Shown here one piece after another: positions 1 through 9,431 of a DNA stretch of 42,133 nucleotides. Origin of the DNA: Pseudomonadota bacterium. GTDB taxonomy: Bacteria > Pseudomonadota > Gammaproteobacteria > Burkholderiales > Methylophilaceae. Every line of letters begins with the position of its first letter. The stretch's first letter is position 1. The position numbers were made by a program, and so were the translations under genes. A model generated the notes under the pieces. That model ran no database searches. It saw nothing but the letters and a program-made list of their open reading frames with translations, and was not told the DNA's origin. The stretch lies in contig JAKQTB010000001.1 in assembly GCA_029569495.1 (NCBI GenBank), forward strand, positions 1 to 42,133, written 5' to 3'.

Positions 1-36
1 CAGAGCATCGAAAAAGGTTGGGGTTAAATTTAGTGC
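1..36. repeat. Partial copy of dispersed palindromic intergenic repeat (copy A)
   Basis: The first bases of the window, beginning CAGAGCATCGAAAAAGGTTG, equal the right half of the palindromic element found whole at 11422, 19204 (inverted), 26782 and 31198. They match exactly the reverse complement of the flank at 19206-19224. The following TTAAATTTAG resembles the flank after copy B. The left arm lies outside the window. Confidence 0.7.
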
Positions 37-244
37 TGTTTTGAAGTTGCGGAACCATTCAAACTGCCGTATTTTTTCAATAGTCAATTTTTGTCATACC
101 TGACGAAAAACTAACAAGTTACATTTATTCAATGCCAATAAAAATACATATCCACTTGTTTAATATGAATAATTTAACATCAATATCAATGGCATAACTT
201 TTGCTTCATTTCCATCAAATATTAACTTATTGAAATGTTAAAAA
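37..244. other. AT-rich upstream region of the rpfC-like gene
   Basis: This is a noncoding, strongly AT-rich leader before the sensor kinase, with no convincing Shine-Dalgarno sequence ahead of the ATG at 245. I see no rpfG-type response-regulator gene reading into the kinase from the left within the window, so the kinase appears to be transcribed from its own promoter here. No -35/-10 pair can be called with confidence. Confidence 0.4.
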
Positions 245-2467
245 ATGAACACTACTACACGACCAGCAAACAAAGCGTTAAATTGGCTACTTGGTATTCA
301 ACCCAAGTTAACCGGTTTAAAAAACTTCGTAGGATTCAACCAGTTTGGTGATGAGTACCAACAATCAGTATTTAGAATATTGATTATTAGCTTAATCATC
401 TCGTCCATTTTTTTTCAATATGACGAAGTTGCAACATCAACGATGCTAATCATGGCGTGGTTTACCATTTTTAGCATTTCAATCATCTTCAATATTAGAA
501 AAAACCCAGCCCAAAGTAGAAAAAGACAGCTTTTTGCAATGTTCAACGATGTTGCTGGCACCTCTATTTCACTCTACGTTACCAATGATATTGGTGGTGT
601 TTTTGTTGGTGTGTATTTGTGGCTCATCATCGGTTATGGCTTCAGATATGGCAAAACCATGCTGATTGCTACGTTTCTGAGTAGTCTAGCTGGGTTTGTC
701 ATCTCCAGTTTAATGAGCCCATACTGGCAAACACATTTGGTTGGTTTTTATGGCTTGTTAATCACCATGATTGCTATTCCATTACACGCGTTGGCATTAC
801 TGAACAAGCTAAAAGATGCCACAAAAAAAGCTGAAGCGGCAAACAAAGCTAAGAGTGAGTTCTTATCACACATCAGTCATGAAATTCGCACCCCGCTCAA
901 TGGCATTGTCGGTGCTTGTGATTTGTTAGGGTCAGCTAACCTTAATAAAGATCACGCGATGTTATTTAACGTGATGAAGTCCTCTTCAAACATGCTGCTG
1001 GAATTAGTCAACAATGTACTTGATTTATCAAAAATCGAGAGCGGCAAAGTGATTAACAACACTGAAGATTTTTATTTACGAAATCTTGTTACCAGTACGG
1101 TCAATTTATTTGAAACACAGGCCTCGCAAAAGGGCGTTTCAATTGCTTATGAAATCAGTAAAGAGACACCGTTGCGCGTTCATGGCAACATGCTCCACAC
1201 CAAACAAGTGCTGATTAACTTGGTAGGTAACGCTGTGAAATTTACCGAGCAGGGTTCAGTGAAAATATTGGTCACAACAACGGACCAAGGCCATTCACAA
1301 GCCAACATTAAATTTGAAGTAATTGACTCAGGCACAGGCATTGCTGATGACTCATTACCGCATATTTTTGAAAGCTTTGTGCAAGCCAAAGAATCAAAAC
1401 ATAAATTAGGTGGCTCTGGCTTAGGGACGACCATTTCAAAAAATCTGGTTGAACTCATGCACGGCCAAATTGGCGTTGAAAGCACATTGGGACAAGGTTC
1501 TAACTTCTGGTTTGAGATTCCGTTTGAAAAACTCAGCAGCGGTAATTCACAAGCAGAAGGTGTTTCATCTGAGATTATTCCATTCAAAAAAACCGTCGGC
1601 AAAAAGAAAAAAAATGCTTACCGCATTTTGGTGGCAGAAGATAACGACACCAATATTTTAATCATTTCACAAATGCTAACTATGCAAAACCATACGTTTG
1701 ATATTGTGAAAAATGGTGAATTAGCACTTGATAAATTACGTGACGAAACTTACGACCTGATGATTCTAGACTGCAACATGCCCGTGATGGGCGGCTTTGA
1801 AGCACTTAAAATCTATCAAGCCATCAATATTGGTTTACCACAAATTCCTGCCATTATTTTAAGTGCTGATGCCACCAATGATACCCGAGCATTATTTGAA
1901 GGCTTGGGCGTTGCAGCTTTTCTCACTAAACCCATGCAAAGTGAGCCGCTTGCAGAGGCCATTGAAAATGCGGTAGCCAGTGCCAAGCGTGTAAAAGCGG
2001 ATGTTATTCACTATCATGAAGCAGCACTAAACAAAACAAAACCCAATGAAGTTGCTCAACCAGTGACTGAAAAAATCAACTCTCAAATTCAAATACAAAT
2101 GTTAGATGTGGACAGGTTAGAAGCCTTAGCAAATTTGGGTAAAAGCCCTAACTTTTTGCAAAATTTAGTGCAAGGCTTTATTTCTGATACCGAAAAGAAT
2201 TTTGTGCAACTGATTACGCATATTTTGAAGCGCGATTATGTCAATATCAACGATTGTGGCCATGCAATTGCTGGCAGTGCCGCCAATATTGGCGCAGATG
2301 ATTTAGCCAAAATTACCAGAACCATTAATTTGATTAAGCCAACCGATAGTGAAAACCTAGATGCGCTTTTATCAGCCGCGGTTGATAGTTATGAAAAAAC
2401 AAAATTGGAACTCACACACTATTTAGAGCAACACAATACGGGCGAAAATCTATCAAAGGCGCTTTAA
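245..2467 (+). CDS. rpfC: RpfC-like hybrid sensor histidine kinase (DSF receptor candidate)
   Basis: This is a 740-aa inner-membrane hybrid kinase, close to the length of Xanthomonas RpfC. About five hydrophobic segments occupy residues 42-187, preceded by a short N-terminal stretch (DEYQQSVFRI) that resembles the DSF-sensing N terminus of RpfC. The H-box SHEIRTPLNG follows with phospho-acceptor His212, then an ATPase domain with N, G1 (DSGTGI) and G2 (GGSGLG) boxes. A receiver domain carries Asp509 in ILDCNMPVMGG, and a C-terminal HPt domain carries His673 in GHAIAGSAA. It converges on an rpfF-like gene with a 22-bp gap, so a DSF-type sensing role is likely. A partner RpfG (HD-GYP) is not in the window. 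The domain architecture is certain; the ligand is inferred. Confidence 0.85.
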   Translation: MNTTTRPANKALNWLLGIQPKLTGLKNFVGFNQFGDEYQQSVFRILIISLIISSIFFQYDEVATSTMLIMAWFTIFSISIIFNIRKNPAQSRKRQLFAMFNDVAGTSISLYVTNDIGGVFVGVYLWLIIGYGFRYGKTMLIATFLSSLAGFVISSLMSPYWQTHLVGFYGLLITMIAIPLHALALLNKLKDATKKAEAANKAKSEFLSHISHEIRTPLNGIVGACDLLGSANLNKDHAMLFNVMKSSSNMLLELVNNVLDLSKIESGKVINNTEDFYLRNLVTSTVNLFETQASQKGVSIAYEISKETPLRVHGNMLHTKQVLINLVGNAVKFTEQGSVKILVTTTDQGHSQANIKFEVIDSGTGIADDSLPHIFESFVQAKESKHKLGGSGLGTTISKNLVELMHGQIGVESTLGQGSNFWFEIPFEKLSSGNSQAEGVSSEIIPFKKTVGKKKKNAYRILVAEDNDTNILIISQMLTMQNHTFDIVKNGELALDKLRDETYDLMILDCNMPVMGGFEALKIYQAINIGLPQIPAIILSADATNDTRALFEGLGVAAFLTKPMQSEPLAEAIENAVASAKRVKADVIHYHEAALNKTKPNEVAQPVTEKINSQIQIQMLDVDRLEALANLGKSPNFLQNLVQGFISDTEKNFVQLITHILKRDYVNINDCGHAIAGSAANIGADDLAKITRTINLIKPTDSENLDALLSAAVDSYEKTKLELTHYLEQHNTGENLSKAL

Positions 2468-2489
2468 AGCTCGCCGCCAAAATTGTGAA

Positions 2490-3428
2490 TTAGCCCGCGG
2501 TACGTTGAATGGAAACAATATTATCTGACGTGCCTGTTGCTAAATGTTGCGTGTAGTTTGGCAAATAGAGCTTCTCTTGCATCTGAATAAACCGATCCAT
2601 GATGCTAAATTCACGTTCAGAGAGTTGCAAGGCAACGTCTACCCAGAGTCGCGTAATATCCATTAACTCGTCATAAGTGATGGGGTGAACACGATTTTTG
2701 GCCTTTTGAATTGCTAAATACGCGTTTGACGAACGCTTATTCTTTTCTATCCACTTATAAACCGCCTGCTCACCCTCGCCGTCTTCCACTAATACATCTA
2801 CAATTCCCAATTCATAAGCTTGCTCAGCCGTATATTGCTTACCACTAAGAATCATTTCGTCGGCAATTTTTACACCCGCTTTTCGCATCACCAAACTGTG
2901 CGCACCCATGCCCGGAAACATATTAAACAACACTTCAGGAAAGCTAAATAAGCTTTTACGCTCGGCAATAATTACATCACTAGTCAATGCGCCTTCTAAG
3001 CCAGCGCCCAAGGCCAAACCCTGTACCAAGCTAATGTTAATAATGGGGCAATCATTAAACCGTGTCAGGCGGCTATTTAAAATATCAATGGCCTTTGTTG
3101 CATAAGCCAACAATGCTTCTTTATTCTTGTTTTTTGCTAACCCTCTGATTAACGCTAAATGACCACCCAAGTTAAACACGTTAGGGGTTAATGAAGCCGC
3201 GACAGCGTATTTGATGTTGTAAACATGATCATTTAAGTACAACACGCCACGCGTATTTTCAACTTCTTGTTGATGTTGAATAATTTCGCTAATGATTTCA
3301 CGATTAGCACAAGGCACCATATTGGGTTGATTGAAAAAAGTCCAGAGTACTTCATGACTTTGATCGTAACGGATAGACAGCTGTTTAAAATTGTTCCTTA
3401 AGCCGCAATCTTCAATTTTCATCAGCAA
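2490..3428 (-). CDS. rpfF: RpfF-like DSF synthase (crotonase fold, dehydratase/thioesterase)
   Basis: This is a 312-aa enoyl-CoA hydratase-superfamily protein. Known RpfF enzymes dehydrate 3-hydroxyacyl-ACP and release a cis-2-enoic fatty acid signal by thioesterase action, using two glutamates 20 residues apart (E141 and E161 in Xanthomonas). Here the equivalents are Glu145 in GAGLEGALTS and Glu165 in FSFPEVLFNMFPGMGA, the same spacing and motif context. It is therefore more likely an RpfF than an ordinary enoyl-CoA hydratase. It faces the rpfC-like kinase tail to tail and is divergent from an ACP/ketosynthase pair that could supply its acyl-ACP substrate. The start could also be the Met two codons downstream. 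Confidence 0.85.
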   Translation of the reverse strand: MLMKIEDCGLRNNFKQLSIRYDQSHEVLWTFFNQPNMVPCANREIISEIIQHQQEVENTRGVLYLNDHVYNIKYAVAASLTPNVFNLGGHLALIRGLAKNKNKEALLAYATKAIDILNSRLTRFNDCPIINISLVQGLALGAGLEGALTSDVIIAERKSLFSFPEVLFNMFPGMGAHSLVMRKAGVKIADEMILSGKQYTAEQAYELGIVDVLVEDGEGEQAVYKWIEKNKRSSNAYLAIQKAKNRVHPITYDELMDITRLWVDVALQLSEREFSIMDRFIQMQEKLYLPNYTQHLATGTSDNIVSIQRTAG

Positions 3429-3526
3429 ACCTTAATTTTTTATACATATTTTTGTGGAGTTTATGGCATTATAACGTTGCTTTTTAAAAACAATATAGCC
3501 TTTAAGGGTGATTCTTAGGACATTGC
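3429..3526. promoter_or_regulatory. Divergent promoter region between rpfF and the ACP/KAS pair
   Basis: A 98-bp AT-rich gap separates two divergent transcription units, so it should carry both promoters. On the minus strand a TATAAT hexamer sits at 3468-3473, but the best -35-like match (TTGTTT, 3488-3493) is only 14 bp away, so the promoter is uncertain. On the plus strand AGGA precedes the ACP start by about 8 bases. Confidence 0.4.
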
Positions 3527-3796
3527 ATGACACAACAAACAATTACAAGTGAAGACGTTAAGAATTTTTTGCAAAACTTGTTATTAGAAGAAAAAAAAAT
3601 AGACTTAAAAGGGGTAGACCTTAATACAAATTTAAAAGAATTGAATATAGATTCCTTTGGATTTTTAGAAGTTATTTTTAGTATTGAACATCATTACAAC
3701 ATTTTTTTTCCGCAAGGCATTGATAACATTAACACCCTGCAAGATGTCATTGATGTGACCTATGACCTAATACAACAAAAAGCTAAAGCAGCATAA
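3527..3796 (+). CDS. Discrete acyl carrier protein
   Basis: This is an 89-aa phosphopantetheine-binding carrier protein. The attachment serine is Ser43 in LNIDSFGFLEVIFSIE, where the usual DSL motif is DSF. It is not the housekeeping AcpP, which normally sits with fabD/fabG/fabF. The gene is notably AT-rich with runs of A and T, and is followed after 2 bp by a ketosynthase gene, implying translational coupling. Its position divergent from rpfF suggests that it carries the acyl chain used for signal synthesis, but this is an inference from position. It could instead serve another specialised lipid. Confidence 0.85.
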   Translation: MTQQTITSEDVKNFLQNLLLEEKKIDLKGVDLNTNLKELNIDSFGFLEVIFSIEHHYNIFFPQGIDNINTLQDVIDVTYDLIQQKAKAA

Positions 3797-3798
3797 CC

Positions 3799-5043
3799 AT
3801 GACCGATTTGCGCCGCGTAGTCATTACTGGCTTTGGGTTGGTTTCGCCACTTGGCAATACGGTTGAAGCGTTAAAAGAAAACATCTTCGCAGGTAAATCA
3901 GGCGTTAAGCCGTTTATGGGCGACTTTGCAGAGTTACTTAATTGCAAAGTGACCGCACAGGCTGACTTTGACCCTGCAAATCATTTTAGCAAAAAAAGTG
4001 ATTACGCCATTTTAGACCGTAATGGCCAAATGGCGCTGCATGCTAGCATTGAGGCGGTCAAGCATGCAAACCTGACGTTTAATGACGCACTGAAAAAACA
4101 GTCTGGCGTATACATTGGCACGGGCATGGGCGGGATCTTGTCTGTTGAAGATGGCTACCAAACACTCTATAAAAATGGTGAAAATCGCCTGAAGCCCTAC
4201 ACAGTGCTCATGTGCATGTACAACAGCGCGGCTTCAGCGATTGCTACACATTTTCAAGTTTCTGGGCCTAATTTAACGTTTACGACCGCGTGTTCATCTT
4301 CTGCTGTGGCCATTGGCCAAGCTTACAAAGATATTCGGCTTGGTGACATTGATGTAGCGCTGGCAGGCGGCACCGATGCAATTTTAGCTTACGCCAGCAT
4401 TAAATCATGGGAGGCGATTCGCACCCTTGCAGATGCAGACGCTGTTGACATTAGTGCTTCATGCAAGCCATTTTCTGCAGACCGGTCAGGTTTGGTGATA
4501 GGCGAAGGTGCGGCGACTTTAGTGTTAGAAGAATACGAGCATGCTAAAGCGCGTGGTGCAACGATTTATGCAGAAATCGTGGGCTATGGCGCGGCCAACG
4601 ACTACCAACATATTGCGGTTCCATCTGTTGAAGGGCAAGCGGCCACAATGGCGGCCGCCATGAAAAACTCCGGTCTGCAAACCAGAGATATTCAGTATAT
4701 TAATGCGCACGGCACAGGTACTAAATTTAACGATGAAACCGAAACCAATGCCATTAAGCAAGTGTTTGGGGAACATGCACAACGATTAGCCATCAGCTCA
4801 ACCAAATCCATGCACGGTCATTTAATGGGCGCTGCTGGCGCACTTGAAGCCATTATCACCACACTAGCTGTATACCATAACGAACTACCGCCGACCATTA
4901 ACCTTAAAAACCCTGATCCTAAATGTGACCTAGATTACGTGCCGAATGTGTCAAGAAAAGTTGAGCGGCTTGAATATGCGATGTCCAATTCATTCGCCTT
5001 TGGCGGCACGGGCGCTACATTAATTTTCAAGAAAACCAATTAG
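3799..5043 (+). CDS. Beta-ketoacyl-ACP synthase II (FabF-like), paired with the ACP
   Basis: This 414-aa thiolase-fold condensing enzyme has a complete catalytic triad: Cys165 in FTTACSSSAV, His304 in NAHGTGTKF and His339 in SMHGHLMGAAGA. The spacing agrees with E. coli FabF. It would extend an acyl chain on the adjacent ACP with malonyl-ACP. It is encoded 2 bp after the ACP in a pair that lacks fabD/fabG/fabZ, so it probably relies on the housekeeping enzymes for the other steps. Whether it makes the RpfF substrate or another product cannot be read from the sequence. Base composition is less AT-rich than that of the ACP. The gene ends 24 bp before a convergent membrane-protein gene. Confidence 0.9.
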   Translation: MTDLRRVVITGFGLVSPLGNTVEALKENIFAGKSGVKPFMGDFAELLNCKVTAQADFDPANHFSKKSDYAILDRNGQMALHASIEAVKHANLTFNDALKKQSGVYIGTGMGGILSVEDGYQTLYKNGENRLKPYTVLMCMYNSAASAIATHFQVSGPNLTFTTACSSSAVAIGQAYKDIRLGDIDVALAGGTDAILAYASIKSWEAIRTLADADAVDISASCKPFSADRSGLVIGEGAATLVLEEYEHAKARGATIYAEIVGYGAANDYQHIAVPSVEGQAATMAAAMKNSGLQTRDIQYINAHGTGTKFNDETETNAIKQVFGEHAQRLAISSTKSMHGHLMGAAGALEAIITTLAVYHNELPPTINLKNPDPKCDLDYVPNVSRKVERLEYAMSNSFAFGGTGATLIFKKTN

Positions 5044-5067
5044 AACAAAAGGTTAACAAGCACATAC

Positions 5068-6213
5068 TTAGTATTTCATCATAACAACTGGCGGTGCAGT
5101 CTTCACTTCTGTGATCGTAAATTCCTGAACCGCCACGGTTTTTTCATTTTCCGTTTCTACACTCACCTTCCACTCACCCGCTTGTAACTGCTGTTTGTAA
5201 GTGTAGCCTCTAAAACCGTCGTATCGCCCGCCTGACAACGTAAAGCCAATACGTGACATGGTTCTCCAGCCCTGTTTTGAATCATAATGCTGCCAGCGGT
5301 GGTACAAACGTGTTTTTAATCCGCTTGGTGCAAAGACTGAAGAAAAGCAGTACACCCGCTGTCCTGGGATGACTTGTAAATCATGACTGGTGTTTCGCCA
5401 AAACTCCCACCAACTTGCCGGTTGCTGACTTAATTGATAACTACCCTCCACCTTGTTGAGTGCATAACCGACAGCAATATCACGCTTTACAAGCGGCACT
5501 GGCGGTATCATGTCAGCCGCATAGGCCAGCATCAGCAGCGCTGCGATGACTCCAACGGGTGCAATGCTACCTAAATGATTGGGTGTTTTTTTATACAGCC
5601 AGTAAGCTGCGCCTGCCCCTAACAAAGTGCTAAGGTAAAACCAAATAGCGTGCATGCTTCCCACCATGAAAGGCAGGCAAAAATTAAAAAGTAACATGGC
5701 ACAAAAGCCAAATAACGCCCAACTCAAGGTGAATTGTTTATATTCGTCTTCTAAGTATTCATTGGCCACCAGCATGACACCCAATAAAAAGGCAAGTAGC
5801 CAGGCTAGCCAATGACTCGCACTTTTAAAATACAAAATAAAGAGCGCACTTAACAGGTTGCCAAAAATAAACTGCAATAAAAAATAGGGCAGTTGAGGAT
5901 AGTGAAAACGTGCATAACCGCGAGACAACAAACCCTTAAGCCACTTAAAATAACGGCTTTTAGATTGAGTAGTTGGCTGAGGAAAACCAATTAATATATA
6001 GCTCGGCCGACTAATAATAAAAAGAATTAGCCCTGCCACCAACCAGTAGCCAGAAAATATCAATAAATCGGAGGCGGCTACGTTGCGGCCAATAGTGAGC
6101 GCATCCCACAAAAAACCACCAAAGAAGAAGATTGCAGGAAAGAAGTCAGTTAATTTTCTAACGTGATGCTTCAGGTGGTAGAGCCAGGAAGTTAAATCTA
6201 ATAGCGGCAACAT
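5068..6213 (-). CDS. DUF5924/DUF2914-like membrane protein
   Basis: This 381-aa protein has about eight hydrophobic segments through residue ~245, followed by a soluble C-terminal domain of about 120 residues. The N terminus (FFPAIFFFGGFLWDALTIGR) looks like DUF5924. The C-terminal domain, with VIPGQRVYCFSSVFAPSGLK and RTMSRIGFTLSGGRYDGFR, looks like DUF2914, a beta-rich domain found outside the membrane. Function is unknown; the family assignment rests on recalled motifs. It is probably cotranscribed with the small membrane protein upstream (21-bp gap). Confidence 0.7.
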   Translation of the reverse strand: MLPLLDLTSWLYHLKHHVRKLTDFFPAIFFFGGFLWDALTIGRNVAASDLLIFSGYWLVAGLILFIISRPSYILIGFPQPTTQSKSRYFKWLKGLLSRGYARFHYPQLPYFLLQFIFGNLLSALFILYFKSASHWLAWLLAFLLGVMLVANEYLEDEYKQFTLSWALFGFCAMLLFNFCLPFMVGSMHAIWFYLSTLLGAGAAYWLYKKTPNHLGSIAPVGVIAALLMLAYAADMIPPVPLVKRDIAVGYALNKVEGSYQLSQQPASWWEFWRNTSHDLQVIPGQRVYCFSSVFAPSGLKTRLYHRWQHYDSKQGWRTMSRIGFTLSGGRYDGFRGYTYKQQLQAGEWKVSVETENEKTVAVQEFTITEVKTAPPVVMMKY

Positions 6214-6234
6214 TTAATACCTTTAGCTACTTCA

Positions 6235-6678
6235 CTAGACGTAATGGCCAATAATGTAGCCAATGACAATGCCTGTAATCAGGGCGATAGTGAGCCCGCG
6301 ATAGGTGAGTACATCTTTTGAGTAGCCGCGCTTGATAGCGATATAAGAAACCAAATAGCCAATTGCATTGAGCAACCAGATGACGCCAATCGAAAGCACC
6401 TTAACGATTAAAGGCCCAATAATTGGAATTAAGCCGATTACCCCGACTAACCAGGCAAAAGCACTGGTTAAAATGCCATAAACCACCGCGCCACTGGCTA
6501 CTACCCGATTATCTAATCCAAAATATAGCCCAGTCCAAACAAGCACTGCTAATAGCAGTAGCAATGGCAGCATTTTGTGCCAACTACCGCGTTTTGGTTT
6601 TTCAAACAGGGTTTCTTCTGGGCTTATTTCAACAAATTCAACACGCGTTTCTTTAGGTGGCGTTTGCTCAGACATCAT
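6235..6678 (-). CDS. Small integral membrane protein, unknown function
   Basis: This 147-aa protein has a charged cytoplasmic N terminus of about 35 residues (ending GSWHKM) and three or four hydrophobic segments rich in Ile, Leu and Gly, finishing with IALITGIVIGYIIGHYV. I do not recognise a family. It lies 21 bp upstream of the DUF5924-like gene on the same strand, so the two are likely cotranscribed and may work together in the inner membrane. There are two adjacent Met codons at the start; the first is used here. Confidence 0.6.
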   Translation of the reverse strand: MMSEQTPPKETRVEFVEISPEETLFEKPKRGSWHKMLPLLLLLAVLVWTGLYFGLDNRVVASGAVVYGILTSAFAWLVGVIGLIPIIGPLIVKVLSIGVIWLLNAIGYLVSYIAIKRGYSKDVLTYRGLTIALITGIVIGYIIGHYV

Positions 6679-6690
6679 GCATTTCTCATA

Positions 6691-6714
6691 AAAGTGTGTT
6701 TAAAACACACCTTT
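6691..6714 (-). terminator. Hairpin downstream of acnB, possible terminator
   Basis: The inverted repeat AAAGTGTGTTT/AAAACACACCTTT lies about 25 bp after the acnB stop. In the minus-strand sense the stem is followed by a short run of four T residues, so it could end acnB transcription. The T-tract is weak. Confidence 0.45.
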
Positions 6715-6738
6715 GCAAGCGCTACTGTATGAATAGTT

Positions 6739-9333
6739 CTAAATAACTTCAGCAATCGGAATCACTTTCTTAACTTTGTCGAAAGCCCCTTTGTATTCGG
6801 TCATTTGGTCAAAATTTAAATATTTGTAAATTTCAGCCGTATTACTTAGTTTATTACCAACGGTCTCTAAATACTCGGCGTGGGTTGGCATACGGCCAAG
6901 TTTGGCGCACACGGCTGCAAGCTCTGCAGACCCCAGATAAACACGCGCATCGCGGCCCATGCGGTTATCAAAATTACGCGTGCTGGTTGAAAACACGGTT
7001 GCTTTATCTGCCACACGGGCTTGGTTACCCATACACAATGAGCAGCCAGGAATTTCGGTTCTTGCGCCAGCCACACCAAAAGTTGAGTACACACCTTCAT
7101 CACGCAATTGCGCTTCATCCATGCGAGTTGGTGGTGCAATCCACAACCGGGTAGGTATATTGTTTGAGCCTTCCAAAACTTTTGCCGCTGCGCGATAATG
7201 GCCGATATTGGTCATACAACTGCCAATAAATACTTCATCAATTTTGTCCCCCACGACGGCTGACAATGGTTTGATGTCATCCGGATCGTTCGGACATGCC
7301 ACGAGTGGCTCTTTAATGGTATTTAAATCAATTTCAATCACATGCGCGTATTGGGCATCAGTGTCTGGTGTTAATAACTCAGGTTTAGCCAACCAAGCCT
7401 GCATATTCTCGATACGACGCTGCAAAGTCCGCGCATCTTGGTAGCCGTTATCTATCATATTTTGTAGCAACACAATATTAGAGTTTAAAAACTCAATGAC
7501 TGGTGCATTGTTTAGCAACACAGTACAACCATTGGCGGAACGCTCTGCAGAGGCATCGGCAAACTCAAACGCTTGCTCAACTTTTAAATCCGGCAGACCT
7601 TCAATTTCTAAAATACGCCCGTTAAATACATTCTTTTTGCCTGTTTTACCTACGGTGAGCGACCCTTCTTGAAGGGCCGCGTAAGGAATCGCATTCACCA
7701 AATCACGCAATGTAATTCCTGGCTGCATGGTACCTTTAAAGCGCACTAATACTGACTCTGGCATATCTAACGGCATGGCGCCTGTAGCCGCAGCGAAAGC
7801 TACCAAGCCTGAACCCGCGGGGAATGAAATACCAATTGGAAAACGCGTATGTGAGTCGCCCCCCGTACCCACGGTGTCGGGTAAAATCATACGGTTTAGC
7901 CATGAGTGAATCACGCCATCACCGGGTCGCAATGAAACGCCACCTCGGCTTGATATGAATTCAGGTAATTCGTGTTGCAGCTTAATATCAACCGGTTTTG
8001 GGTAAGCGGCGGTATGACAGAAGCTTTGCATCACCAAATCGCTACTAAATCCTAAACACGCTAACTCTTTGAGTTCATCACGCGTCATGCCGCCAGTGGT
8101 ATCTTGTGAGCCTACTGTGGTAGCTTTGGGCTCGCAATAAGTATTTGGCCGCACGCCCACGCCTTCTGGCAAGCCGCAAGCGCGGCCAACCATTTTTTGC
8201 GCAAGGGTGTAGCCTTTGCTTGAGGTAACCTCAGGTGTTGCTTTAATAAAAATATCCGTATCATTTAAGCCCAATGCCTTACGTGCATTAGCTGTTAATC
8301 CGCGACCAATAATCAGCGGTATACGGCCACCCGCGCGCACTTCATCTGGCATCGTGACTGGGTTTAGGGTGAACGTCGCGATAATTTCACCTGCTTCGTT
8401 GAGTACTTTGCCTGCATAGGGTTGAATGGTAATTACATCCCCCGTTGCCATTTTTGAAACATCGCATTGAATTGGCAGTGCGCCAGAATCTTCGGCAGTA
8501 TTAAAGAAAATAGGCGCAATTTTGCCGCCTAAAATCACACCACCTGTGCGCTTGTTTGGAATATGCGGAATATCATTACCCATAAACCATTGCACTGAGT
8601 TAATAGCAGATTTGCGTGATGAGCCTGTACCGACCACATCGCCGACATAGGCGAGTGGCAAACCTTTTTGCTTCAAAGCATCAATGCGCTTCAAGCCATC
8701 AGGCATTTTATTAATCAGCATGGCTTTTGCATGCAATGGAATATCAGGCCGACTCCACGCATCTTGTGCCGGGCTTAAATCATCGGTGTTGGTTTCGCCG
8801 TCTACTTTAAACACAACCATTTTTATTTCTTGTGCGAGCGCTGGCGCATTAGTGAACCACTCAGCATTGGCCCAAGATTCAATCAGCTTTTTAGCGTGCG
8901 CGTTACCGGCCTTCATTTTTACATCAACATCATGAAACGCATCAAACATGAGAATAGTGCTACTTAACGCTTTTACGGCATGCTCCGCCAAGGTAGGATT
9001 AGAATCAGATAAGTCTAGCAGTGCAACCAACGCTTGTACGTTGTAGCCACCCAACATTGTGCCGAGTAACGCTACCGCCTTTTCTGCTGAAATGAGTGGT
9101 GAACTCGCATTACCATTGGCAATATCTGCCAAAAATGCGGCTTTAACATAAGCCGCTTGATCAACACCGGCTGGTGTACGATTAGCAATCAAATCAAGCA
9201 GGATTTCACCCTCACCGGATGGCGGGTTTTTTAATAAAGCAACGACAAGCGCTACTTGCTCTGCGTTTAACGGTAGTGGCGGAAGTTGTAGTGTGGCACG
9301 CTCTTGCACGTGCGCTGTATAGGCTTTTAGCAT
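6739..9333 (-). CDS. acnB: Aconitate hydratase B / 2-methylisocitrate dehydratase
   Basis: This is an 864-aa AcnB-type aconitase, matching the 865 aa of the E. coli enzyme. It has the N-terminal HEAT-like domain (residues ~1-160), then the swivel domain, then the catalytic domains. Iron-sulfur cluster cysteines are recognisable in [15 protein letters not shown] and in [12 protein letters not shown] near the C terminus. AcnB interconverts citrate and isocitrate. In the methylcitrate cycle it also hydrates 2-methylaconitate to 2-methylisocitrate, after PrpD. It stands alone on the minus strand, with fumarase and the sdh operon further upstream and prpBCD 14 kb away. No dedicated AcnD/PrpF is present, which fits AcnB doing this step. 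Confidence 0.97.
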   Translation of the reverse strand: MLKAYTAHVQERATLQLPPLPLNAEQVALVVALLKNPPSGEGEILLDLIANRTPAGVDQAAYVKAAFLADIANGNASSPLISAEKAVALLGTMLGGYNVQALVALLDLSDSNPTLAEHAVKALSSTILMFDAFHDVDVKMKAGNAHAKKLIESWANAEWFTNAPALAQEIKMVVFKVDGETNTDDLSPAQDAWSRPDIPLHAKAMLINKMPDGLKRIDALKQKGLPLAYVGDVVGTGSSRKSAINSVQWFMGNDIPHIPNKRTGGVILGGKIAPIFFNTAEDSGALPIQCDVSKMATGDVITIQPYAGKVLNEAGEIIATFTLNPVTMPDEVRAGGRIPLIIGRGLTANARKALGLNDTDIFIKATPEVTSSKGYTLAQKMVGRACGLPEGVGVRPNTYCEPKATTVGSQDTTGGMTRDELKELACLGFSSDLVMQSFCHTAAYPKPVDIKLQHELPEFISSRGGVSLRPGDGVIHSWLNRMILPDTVGTGGDSHTRFPIGISFPAGSGLVAFAAATGAMPLDMPESVLVRFKGTMQPGITLRDLVNAIPYAALQEGSLTVGKTGKKNVFNGRILEIEGLPDLKVEQAFEFADASAERSANGCTVLLNNAPVIEFLNSNIVLLQNMIDNGYQDARTLQRRIENMQAWLAKPELLTPDTDAQYAHVIEIDLNTIKEPLVACPNDPDDIKPLSAVVGDKIDEVFIGSCMTNIGHYRAAAKVLEGSNNIPTRLWIAPPTRMDEAQLRDEGVYSTFGVAGARTEIPGCSLCMGNQARVADKATVFSTSTRNFDNRMGRDARVYLGSAELAAVCAKLGRMPTHAEYLETVGNKLSNTAEIYKYLNFDQMTEYKGAFDKVKKVIPIAEVI

Positions 9334-9431
9334 GGCTGATTCTATTTAGGTTAGTTTAAAAAATTAGCATTATTATAAACCAGCCTAACAGCCATGAGGT
9401 TCGAGTTCAAACTCACTTCATGAAAATCAGG

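Noticed and set aside
2490-3428. Annotation of the crotonase-fold protein as a generic enoyl-CoA hydratase.
   Set aside because: The exact RpfF-type pair of catalytic glutamates, the PEVLFNMFPGMGA block and the convergent RpfC-like kinase favour a DSF synthase.
6867-8935. Several open frames of 60-90 codons on both strands within acnB.
   Set aside because: They lie wholly inside a full-length, motif-complete acnB, have no family features and no ribosome sites; they are shadow frames.
9385-9425. An imperfect hairpin (CATGAGGT...ACTTCATG) after the EF-hand gene.
   Set aside because: The arms pair only with bulges and no T-tract follows in the minus-strand sense; too weak to call a terminator.
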